A stretch of 17,737 nt of DNA. It comes from Paracoccaceae bacterium (GTDB lineage Bacteria > Pseudomonadota > Alphaproteobacteria > Rhodobacterales > Rhodobacteraceae). The notes below the pieces were generated by a model. It was not told the origin of the DNA and made no database searches. It worked only from the letters and a program-made list of their open reading frames with translations. The position numbers and the translations under genes were made by a program. Shown here one piece after another: positions 11,963 through 17,737 of the stretch (its first letter is position 1; each line of letters opens with the position of its first letter). The stretch covers positions 1 to 17,737 of the forward strand of contig SKNG01000426.1 in NCBI GenBank assembly GCA_007120685.1. The letters are read 5' to 3'.

Positions 11963-13507
11963 ATGACCGAGGCAGGCACACAGCGGCGCACCCGCGGCGG
12001 CGGCGGGGCGGCCCGGCGGGCCGAGCGCACCGCCCCGCGCATCGAGGCCGCGCGCTTCATCACCCGCAACATCCCGAATTTCGAGATCCTGAACGAAGAG
12101 GCCTTGCAGATCATCGAGCACAACGCCGAGACGGTGCTGGAAGAGATCGGTGTCAATTTCGTCGACAACCCCGCCGCGCTGGACCGATGGCGCGCGGCCG
12201 GCGCCGATGTCCAGGGCGAGCGCGTGCGCCTGCCGCGGGGCCTGGCGCGCCAGCTTTGCGCCACCGCGCCCGCCAGCTTCACCCAGCACGCCCGCAACCC
12301 CGCGCGCAATGTCGAGATCGGCGGGCGCAACCTGGTCCTGGCCCCGGTCTACGGCCCGCCCTTCGTGCGCGATCTGGATGGCGGGCGGCGCTATGCCACG
12401 ATCGAGGATTTACGCAATTTCGTGCGCCTGGGCTATATGTCGAAATGGCTGCACCATTCCGGCGGCACGGTCTGCGAGCCGACCGACGTGGCGGTAAACA
12501 AGCGCCATCTGGACATGCTGCTGGCGCATATGGAACTGTCGGACAAGCCCTTCATGGGCTCGGTCACCGAACCCGAGCGCGCGCAGGATTCGGTGCGCAT
12601 GGCCGAGATTCTGTTCGGCGCCGATTTCGTGGCGCAGAACTGCGTGCTGACCTCGCTCATCAACATCAACTCGCCCCTGACCTTTGACGCCACCATGATG
12701 GGCGCGCTGGAGGTCTATGCAGCCGCCGGGCAGGCCTGCATCGTCTCGCCCTTCATCGTTGGCGGCGCGATGGCGCCGGTCACCGTGGCGGGCACGCTGA
12801 CCCAGGTGCTGGCCGAGGTGCTGGCGGGCGTGGCCTATGCGCAACTGATCCGCCCCGGCGCGCCGGTCATCATGGGGGCCTTCGTCACCTCGATCGACAT
12901 GAACTCCGGCGCGCCCACCTTCGGCACGCCGGAGGCCGCGCATATCACCTATGGCGCGGGGCAACTGGCCCGGCGGCTGGGACTGCCATACCGTTCCGGC
13001 GGGGCCTTCTGCGGCGCCAAGCTGCCCGATGCCCAGGCGGGGTATGAGACCGCGAACAGCCTGAACATGGCGCTTCTGGCCGGTGTGAACTTCATGCTGC
13101 ATTCGGCCGGTTGGCTGGAAGGCGGGCTGGTGGCGAGTTTCGAGAAATTCGTGCTGGATGCCGATCAGCTGGGCACGCTGCACCATCTGGCGCAGGGCGT
13201 CTCGGCCGATGACAACGGCCAGGCGATGGACGCAATCCGCGAGGTCGGCCCGGGCGGGCATTACCTTGGCTGCGCGCATACCCAGGCGAATTTCAAGTCC
13301 GCCTTCTGGCGCTCCGAGGTGCTGGACTACAAACCCTTCGAGACCTGGGCCGAGGAAGGCGCGCGCACGACGGCACAACTGGGCAATGCCCGCGTCGAGA
13401 AGATGCTGCGCGACTATCAGGCCCCGCCGCTGGATCCGGGCATCCGCGAGGCGTTGATGGCTTTCGTGGCCGAACGCAAGGCCGCCGAGCCGGACGCTTT
13501 CGGCTGA
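11963..13507 (+). CDS. Trimethylamine methyltransferase (MttB) family protein, non-pyrrolysine
   Basis: A 514-residue member of the MttB superfamily (COG5598), TIM-barrel enzymes that move a methyl group from a quaternary or tertiary amine to a corrinoid protein. It has a basic Gly/Arg-rich leader (QRRTRGGGGAARRAER), then ARFITRNIPNFEILNEEALQIIEHNAETVLEEIGVNF, typical of the family N-terminus, and conserved GPPFVRDLDGGRRYATIEDL and GAFCGAKLPDAQAGYETANS blocks. The frame has no internal TAG, so it is not a pyrrolysine enzyme. Characterised non-Pyl relatives act on glycine betaine, proline betaine or carnitine; the substrate here is unknown. No corrinoid-binding MttC-type gene is in the window. 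The ATG at 11963 has AGAGAGG at 11951-11957. The gene ends before a hairpin and converges with ccdA. Confidence 0.88.
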   Translation: MTEAGTQRRTRGGGGAARRAERTAPRIEAARFITRNIPNFEILNEEALQIIEHNAETVLEEIGVNFVDNPAALDRWRAAGADVQGERVRLPRGLARQLCATAPASFTQHARNPARNVEIGGRNLVLAPVYGPPFVRDLDGGRRYATIEDLRNFVRLGYMSKWLHHSGGTVCEPTDVAVNKRHLDMLLAHMELSDKPFMGSVTEPERAQDSVRMAEILFGADFVAQNCVLTSLININSPLTFDATMMGALEVYAAAGQACIVSPFIVGGAMAPVTVAGTLTQVLAEVLAGVAYAQLIRPGAPVIMGAFVTSIDMNSGAPTFGTPEAAHITYGAGQLARRLGLPYRSGGAFCGAKLPDAQAGYETANSLNMALLAGVNFMLHSAGWLEGGLVASFEKFVLDADQLGTLHHLAQGVSADDNGQAMDAIREVGPGGHYLGCAHTQANFKSAFWRSEVLDYKPFETWAEEGARTTAQLGNARVEKMLRDYQAPPLDPGIREALMAFVAERKAAEPDAFG

Positions 13508-13579
13508 TACGGCGCTGCTGATCATCCGGTAGCCGTGGCGCCCTGCTGTCGGGCCGCCCGCGCTGCCTTCATCTTGCCT

Positions 13580-13629
13580 GAAATACCCTGGGGGGAGGGC
13601 GCGTCAGCGGCCGGGGGGCAACGCCCCCC
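13580..13629. terminator. GC-rich hairpin element between mttB-like gene and ccdA (copy B)
   Basis: GGGGGGC (13613-13619), loop AAC, GCCCCCC (13623-13629) forms a 7-bp stem. It is preceded by GAAATACCCTGGGGGG at 13580-13595. The order and sequence of blocks match copy A at 10164-10214. The element lies between two converging genes and could serve both. Relative to ccdA it has the same orientation that copy A has relative to guaA. Confidence 0.6.
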
Positions 13630-13691
13630 AAATCACTGTAAACCCGGGCAACGCCCCCCAAATCACTGTAAACCCGGGCAACGCCCCCCAA
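13619..13691. repeat. 30-bp tandem repeat, 2.4 copies
   Basis: A 30-bp unit starting CAACGCCCCCCAAATCACTG occurs exactly at 13619-13648 and 13649-13678. A 13-nt partial third copy follows at 13679-13691. Each copy carries the GCCCCCC arm of the adjacent hairpin, so there is one 5' arm and three possible 3' arms. It ends 2 nt before the ccdA stop codon. Perfect identity suggests recent slippage. Confidence 0.92.
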
Positions 13692-13693
13692 CC

Positions 13694-14449
13694 TCAGCCC
13701 AGCCGCTCGAAGAACGGGAAAGTCTCCAGCAGCCAGAAGGAGAAATCCGCCATCGCCCCGGTGATCAGCGCCACGCCGACCAGCACCAGCAGCACGCCCA
13801 TGGATTTCTCGATCACCCCCATCCAGGGCCGCAGCCTGCGCATCAGCGCCATCGACCGGCCGATGAAGAGCGCCGCCAGCAGGAACGGCACCCCCAGCCC
13901 CAGCGCGTAGATGCCCAGCAGCGCGGTGCCGCGCGCCACCGTCTCTTCGGCCGCGGCGAGGGTCAGGATCATGCCCAGGATCGGGCCGATGCAGGGCGTC
14001 CAGCCAAAGGCAAAGGCCAACCCCAGCACATAGGCGCCAAAGGCCGAGCCGCCGCGGTCGCCCGGGTCGATCCGCGCCTCGCGCTGCAGCAGTCCGATGC
14101 GGAAGAGTCCCAGGAAATGCAGCCCCAGCACGATCACCACAACACCGGCGATCTGGGCGAAAAGCTCCCGGTGTTCCAGAAAAAGCCGCCCCAGCGATGA
14201 GGCGGTAAAGCCCAGAAACAGGAACACCGTCGACAGGCCCATGACGAAGAACAGCGCCGGCAGCGCGGCCTTGCGCGCGCCGCTCTGATCCTCGTCGGTC
14301 AGTTCGCGCATGGAAATGCCGGACATATAGGCCAGATAGGGCGGCACGATCGGCAACACGCAGGGGCTGAGAAAGGACAGCACACCGGCCAGCAGCGCCA
14401 CCATCAGTGCCGGCAGCAATGCTGCGTCGAACAGGTCGATCCCGAACAT
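13694..14449 (-). CDS. ccdA: Cytochrome c biogenesis protein CcdA
   Basis: A 251-residue inner-membrane thiol-disulfide transporter of the DsbD/CcdA family. About six helices can be placed, at roughly residues 11-33, 63-82, 98-116, 137-162, 176-197 and 211-232. The two redox cysteines that carry electrons across the membrane are Cys30 in FLSPCVLPIVPPYLAYMSG and Cys153 in FGWTPCIGPILG. In the family, cytoplasmic thioredoxin reduces CcdA, which passes electrons to periplasmic partners that keep apocytochrome c or CcmG reduced. No thioredoxin-like partner gene is adjacent. The ATG at 14449 is preceded on the minus strand by AGGAAAGGCGAGG. A candidate promoter lies about 70 nt upstream. Length and motifs fit CcdA, not full-length DsbD. 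Confidence 0.95.
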   Translation of the reverse strand: MFGIDLFDAALLPALMVALLAGVLSFLSPCVLPIVPPYLAYMSGISMRELTDEDQSGARKAALPALFFVMGLSTVFLFLGFTASSLGRLFLEHRELFAQIAGVVVIVLGLHFLGLFRIGLLQREARIDPGDRGGSAFGAYVLGLAFAFGWTPCIGPILGMILTLAAAEETVARGTALLGIYALGLGVPFLLAALFIGRSMALMRRLRPWMGVIEKSMGVLLVLVGVALITGAMADFSFWLLETFPFFERLG

Positions 14450-14515
14450 GCCTCGCCTTTCCTGAACGCTGACCGGGCCACCCTTGAACGGCGTCCCTCT
14501 GTGCGACGACCCCTC

Positions 14516-14544
14516 TTAGTTCGACCTGACGGGCATGTCATCAA
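14516..14544 (-). promoter_or_regulatory. Candidate ccdA promoter
   Basis: On the minus strand TTGATG (14544-14539) is separated by 17 nt from AACTAA (14521-14516). Both are fair matches to sigma-70 boxes, and the spacing is ideal. The predicted start, at about 14509, leaves a leader of about 60 nt before the ccdA ATG. It is one of the few AT-richer spots in this intergenic region. Confidence 0.45.
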
Positions 14545-14550
14545 GACAGG

Positions 14551-14568
14551 CTGTCACATCCGTGACAG
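14551..14568 (-). promoter_or_regulatory. Palindromic operator-like site upstream of ccdA
   Basis: CTGTCAC (14551-14557), 4 nt, GTGACAG (14562-14568) is a perfect inverted repeat. It can be read as TGTCA-N6-TGACA, the half-site geometry of CRP/FNR-family sites, nearest to the CooA form TGTCR-N6-YGACA. Its centre would lie about 50 nt upstream of the predicted ccdA start, a usual activator position. Further TGTCA copies lie at 14536-14540 and 14574-14578. The regulator is not known. Confidence 0.4.
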
Positions 14569-14635
14569 GGCTTTGTCATGCGATGTCCGCTCGATCGCCT
14601 CGGGCTGGACGAGCACAAGGACGGGCACAGACGGA

Positions 14636-14681
14636 AAACGGGCTTTCGAAAGCCCGTTTGCACGCGCCTTCGAAGGCGCGT
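14636..14681. repeat. Paired-palindrome element between rne and ccdA
   Basis: A perfect 24-bp palindrome (14636-14659, half-site AAACGGGCTTTC) is followed after GC by a perfect 20-bp palindrome (14662-14681, half-site ACGCGCCTTC). The centres are TTTCGAAA and TTCGAA. The junction TTTGCA (14657-14662) and the 2-nt spacing are the same as in the element at 4106-4153, though the arms differ. As RNA, each half folds into a hairpin. The role is unknown; termination or a dispersed repeat is likely. Confidence 0.75.
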
Positions 14682-14734
14682 CACCCCGCGCCCGCCGACG
14701 CGATCACAGAGTAAAGGCGGCAGACGGCATCTGC

Positions 14735-14768
14735 GCCCTGGCCTCGAACATATGGTGGGGGCCAGGGC
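14735..14768 (-). terminator. Terminator-like hairpin downstream of rne
   Basis: GCCCTGGCC (14735-14743) is perfectly complementary to GGCCAGGGC (14760-14768), with a 16-nt loop, 24 nt beyond the rne stop codon. No U-tract follows on the minus strand, so it may mark a stable 3' end and not be a strong intrinsic terminator. Apart from the promoter, operator, paired palindromes and this hairpin, I see nothing else in 14450-14792. Confidence 0.45.
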
Positions 14769-14792
14769 AAACGGCCGGTGAAAGAGAGCGGC

Positions 14793-17737
14793 TCAGCCCC
14801 GCAGGGACCACCATCCGCGTCGACGGGGGCGGGCGGACTCTGCTGCGCCCTCGTCCGCCGGCGATGCGTCGGCATGATCCGTGCCGGTCGACGCTTCTGC
14901 GAGTTCGGTCCCGGCAAGATCGTGCTGATCGGCGGTTGGCTCCTGCTTGTCCTGTTCGGCCGGTTGTGCCGTGGTGGAGGCTTCTGTGAGCGCCTCGGCA
15001 GCGTCGCCCTCTGCCTGGACGGCTGCTGGCGTGGCTGTTGCCATTGCCTCCGGGGCATCAGCGACCGCGCTTGTTTCGGCCGCCTCCGTTGCCGGCTCCG
15101 CTTCGGGGGATGTTTCTGCCACCGCTTCGTTGGCCCCTTCAGCCGGCGCTTCGGCAACCGCCGTCTCCGAAACCGGCTCGGGGCTCGGTTCAGGCGCCTT
15201 CTCCTGAGCGGGCTTGCGGCGGCTGCGCTTGCGCGGGGCGGGTTTCGCGCTGTCTTCCGCGTCCGCTTCCGGCTCGGCTGCCTGTCCATCCGGGGCAGCG
15301 GCATCAGTTGCCGCAGTTTTTCGAGGCGCCCGTTTGCGGCGGGCCGGTTTGGCGTCAGCCACCGGTTCGCTTTCGGGAACCTGCACCGCTGCCTCCGGCT
15401 GCGACGGTGATGCCGCTACCGGCGCCTGCGCAACCGCCTCGCCCTGGCGGCCCTCGTCGCTGCCCTGATCGCCCGCTTCCGCGCCCTCTGCTGCGTCCTG
15501 TGTCTCGTCCTGTGTCTCGTCCTGGCGCTGCCCGCCGCGGCGGCGACGGCGCCGGCGACGTTTCGGCTTGCCGCCATCGCTTTGCGCCCGGTCGTCACCC
15601 GGCTCGGCCGGTCTGTCACCCGTGCCCGCCGCCTCGGTCTCTGTGTCCAGAACCTCGTCCTCGACCAGATCGTCATCATCTGCATCGACCGCGCTCATCG
15701 TGCCGGCATCGAGCGACACAACGGGTGAGACCGGCGCCGACACGATCCGCGTGGCCGTCTTGAACTTCTCCAGCGTGTAATCCGGGCTGATCAGCGCCGG
15801 GTCGGCCTCGACCCGGATCGCCATGCCGTAGCGCAGCTCGATCTGGGCCAGATGCTCGCGCTTGGTGTTGATCAGATAGTTGACGATGCCCACCGGCGCC
15901 CGCACCAGCACCTCGCGCGAGCGTTTGCGCGTGCCCTCTTCCTCCAGTGCGCGCAGGATGGTCAGGCCCAGGCTGTTGTCCGACCGGATCAGTCCCGTGC
16001 CGTGGCAATGCGGGCAGGGCTGGGTCGTGGCCTCCAGCATCCCCGGGCGCAGCCGCTGGCGGCTCATCTCCAGGAGGCCGAAGCCGGAGATGCGGCCCAC
16101 CTGAATGCGCGCGCGGTCGTTCTTCAGCTTGTCCTTCAGCTTCTTTTCGACCGCGGCATTGTTCTTGCGCTCTTCCATGTCGATGAAATCGATCACGATA
16201 AGCCCGGCCAGGTCGCGCAGGCGCAACTGGCGCGCAATTTCCTCGGCCGCTTCCAGGTTGGTCTGCAGCGCGGTTTCCTCGATCGAGCCCTGCCGCGTGG
16301 CCTTGCCCGAGTTCACGTCGATCGCCACCAGCGCCTCGGTCACACCGATGACGATATAGCCGCCGGATTTCAGCTGCACCGTGGGGTTGAACATTGACGC
16401 CAGGTAGCTTTCCACCTGAAAGCGCGCAAACAGCGGCAGGGGTTCGTCGTAGAGCTTCACGTTGCGGGCATGCGAGGGCATGATCATCTTCATGAAGCCC
16501 TTGGCCGCCCGGTAGCCCGTCTCACCCTCCACCAGCACCTCGTCGATCTCGCGCGAATAGAGGTCACGGATCGAGCGTTTGATCAGGTCGCCCTCGGCAT
16601 AGATCGGCGCGGGGGCGATGGATTGCAGCGTCAGGTCGCGGATCTGGTCCCACAGGCGCGAGAGGTATTCATAATCGCGCCGGATCTCGGCCCTGGTGCG
16701 GTTGGCGCCGGCGGTGCGGATGATCAGCCCCGCGCCCTGCGGCACGTCCAGTTCGCCGGCGATTTCCTTCAGCTTCTTGCGGTCGGCGGCCTGGGTGATC
16801 TTGCGGCTGATGCCGCCGCCGCGCGCGGTGTTGGGCATCAGGACGCAGTAGCGGCCGGCCAGCGACAGATAGGTGGTCAGCGCAGCACCCTTGTTGCCGC
16901 GTTCTTCCTTGACCACCTGCACCAGCATGATCTGGCGCACCTTGATGACTTCCTGGATCTTGTAGCGGCGCGAGCGCGGGCGGCGCGGCGGGCGCAACTC
17001 GTCCGAAACATCCTCGTCGGCCACCGATTCGATCTGGTCGTCGATTTCGGCGGCATGATCGGCGGCGCGGTAGGGCTCGGGCTCCTCCTCGATGCCGTTG
17101 CCGGGGCTGCGCTCGCCGTTTTCCGCCCCGGCGCCGTCTTCTGCCGTCTCGGCCGCCTGTGGGGCGTCGTCGCGCTTGCTGCCGCGGCCGGACCGGCTGC
17201 GGGCGGGCCGCTTGCGGCGCCCGGCGCTCTTGTCGTCGGTATCGGCTTCGGCAACCGCGACGCTGTCACCGGCATCGACGCTGCCTTCGCCCAGATCGAC
17301 CACTTCCATGCCGCCAACCTCGCGCGTGGCGGTCGGATCCTTGCCCTCGACGGGCGCGGCGATGGGCGAGCGGGGTGTGTCTTCGGCGCTTCCACCGGCC
17401 CCGTCTTCGGCGCCGCCGGTGGTTTCTGCAGCCTCCGGTGCCGGGGGTTCGGGTTGTGCCTCTGTGTCCGGTGCCTCGGGTGCGGCGCTCGCTTCCGCCG
17501 CCTGCGATGACGGCTCGGCCGTGGCTGCATCGCTGCTGGCCTCGGTCGCCGCGATGCTGTCATCGACCGCCGTTTCCACCGCCGCCTTTCCGGCCTCCGT
17601 CTCGGCCTCGGGCGCCGTATCGCCCCCCTGCGCGGCGGATCCGCCGCGTTTGCCACCGTCCCGGCTGCGCTTGCCGCGCCCGCCGCGCCCGCTGCGCGCG
17701 GCCCGGCCGTTGCCGTCGTTTTCCTCGTCCTGCTGGG
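14793..17737 (-). CDS. rne: Ribonuclease E, N-terminus outside the window
   Basis: This is the single-strand endonuclease that leads mRNA decay and rRNA/tRNA processing. The frame is open to the right edge, and at least 980 codons are present. From 17737 to about 16985 the protein is a low-complexity Ala/Glu/Asp/Arg-rich insert. The S1-domain sequence resumes with RRYKIQEVIKVRQIMLVQVV. The catalytic metal-binding acids are in AIDVNSGKA (Asp at 16317-16319) and IDFID (16179-16193), matching E. coli D303 and D346. The zinc-link CPHCHGTG has Cys codons at 16014-16016 and 16005-16007. After about 15780 comes a disordered Glu/Ala-rich tail with an eight-Arg run, QDETQDETQ from a 12-bp DNA repeat, and KPARRKRAPRK-type basic patches, ending RRRGWWSLRG. 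The tail probably scaffolds a degradosome. The GTG at 17577-17579 is not the true start. Confidence 0.96.
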   Translation of the reverse strand, partial: QQDEENDGNGRAARSGRGGRGKRSRDGGKRGGSAAQGGDTAPEAETEAGKAAVETAVDDSIAATEASSDAATAEPSSQAAEASAAPEAPDTEAQPEPPAPEAAETTGGAEDGAGGSAEDTPRSPIAAPVEGKDPTATREVGGMEVVDLGEGSVDAGDSVAVAEADTDDKSAGRRKRPARSRSGRGSKRDDAPQAAETAEDGAGAENGERSPGNGIEEEPEPYRAADHAAEIDDQIESVADEDVSDELRPPRRPRSRRYKIQEVIKVRQIMLVQVVKEERGNKGAALTTYLSLAGRYCVLMPNTARGGGISRKITQAADRKKLKEIAGELDVPQGAGLIIRTAGANRTRAEIRRDYEYLSRLWDQIRDLTLQSIAPAPIYAEGDLIKRSIRDLYSREIDEVLVEGETGYRAAKGFMKMIMPSHARNVKLYDEPLPLFARFQVESYLASMFNPTVQLKSGGYIVIGVTEALVAIDVNSGKATRQGSIEETALQTNLEAAEEIARQLRLRDLAGLIVIDFIDMEERKNNAAVEKKLKDKLKNDRARIQVGRISGFGLLEMSRQRLRPGMLEATTQPCPHCHGTGLIRSDNSLGLTILRALEEEGTRKRSREVLVRAPVGIVNYLINTKREHLAQIELRYGMAIRVEADPALISPDYTLEKFKTATRIVSAPVSPVVSLDAGTMSAVDADDDDLVEDEVLDTETEAAGTGDRPAEPGDDRAQSDGGKPKRRRRRRRRGGQRQDETQDETQDAAEGAEAGDQGSDEGRQGEAVAQAPVAASPSQPEAAVQVPESEPVADAKPARRKRAPRKTAATDAAAPDGQAAEPEADAEDSAKPAPRKRSRRKPAQEKAPEPSPEPVSETAVAEAPAEGANEAVAETSPEAEPATEAAETSAVADAPEAMATATPAAVQAEGDAAEALTEASTTAQPAEQDKQEPTADQHDLAGTELAEASTGTDHADASPADEGAAESARPRRRGWWSLRG

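Noticed and set aside
11814..11966. A 50-codon ORF whose stop overlaps the ATG of the mttB-like gene.
   Set aside because: Arg/Gly-rich composition is expected of random GC-rich sequence. It has no ribosome binding site, and part of it overlaps the divergent promoter region.
13619..13691. Direct repeats of 30 bp considered as a CRISPR array.
   Set aside because: The copies are contiguous with no spacers, and there are only 2.4 of them. No cas genes are nearby.
13535..14200. A plus-strand open frame with repeated RPPNHCKPGQ units.
   Set aside because: The repeats come from the 30-bp DNA tandem array, and the remainder is antisense to ccdA, which has clear CcdA motifs.
15852..17510. Long plus-strand open frames opposite rne (16470-17510, 15852-16397).
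   Set aside because: They are antisense shadows of the RNase E catalytic core and insert, which match the family residue by residue.

Overview
The window reads as chromosomal DNA from a GC-rich alphaproteobacterium, most likely of the order Rhodobacterales (Paracoccus/Rhodobacter/Roseobacter type). This rests on high-GC codon use, gene families such as an RNase E with a large insertion in its S1 domain, small squalene-synthase-like proteins, an MttB-type methyltransferase without pyrrolysine and CcdA, and the style of the GC-rich intergenic hairpins. The species cannot be named from the sequence alone.

Layout, left to right. 1-1210: the C-terminal part of a sulfide:quinone oxidoreductase, then a small three-helix membrane protein (probable DUF5368). 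1235-2098: a palindrome followed by the bacterioferritin-associated ferredoxin and bacterioferritin genes, an iron storage and release pair. 2106-2459 (-): a YjbR/MmcQ-type protein. 2516-4081: cysS behind what looks like a cysteine-sensing leader, with a 12-codon ORF holding three Cys codons and two competing hairpins, one of which covers the cysS ribosome binding site. 4106-4153: a paired-hairpin element. 4167-7316 (+): cimA (citramalate synthase), a SAM methyltransferase overlapping it by ATGA, and an NDUFAF6-like squalene/phytoene-synthase family protein. 7322-10142: a small antibiotic-biosynthesis-monooxygenase (ABM) type gene on the minus strand, split by a 2541-bp IS66-family element carrying tnpA, tnpB and tnpC. 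10224-11792 (-): guaA. 11963-13507 (+): a trimethylamine-methyltransferase (MttB) family gene divergent from guaA. 13580-13691: a GC-rich hairpin element whose 3' arm has been tandemly amplified. 13694-14449 (-): ccdA. 14450-14792: an intergenic region of 343 bases with a candidate ccdA promoter, a CRP/FNR-geometry palindrome, a second paired-palindrome element and a terminator-like hairpin. 14793 to the end (-): most of rne, whose N-terminus is outside the window.

Most genes are housekeeping or core metabolism: iron storage, tRNA charging, isoleucine precursor supply, GMP synthesis, cytochrome c maturation and RNA decay. The IS66 element is the only clear mobile DNA. The strongest candidate for an undescribed system is the Cys-codon leader plus alternating RNA structure in front of cysS. 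Two dispersed hairpin families, each present twice in the window with conserved internal geometry, come next. All structure and regulation statements are hand-derived from base pairing and were not tested by folding software or database searches.
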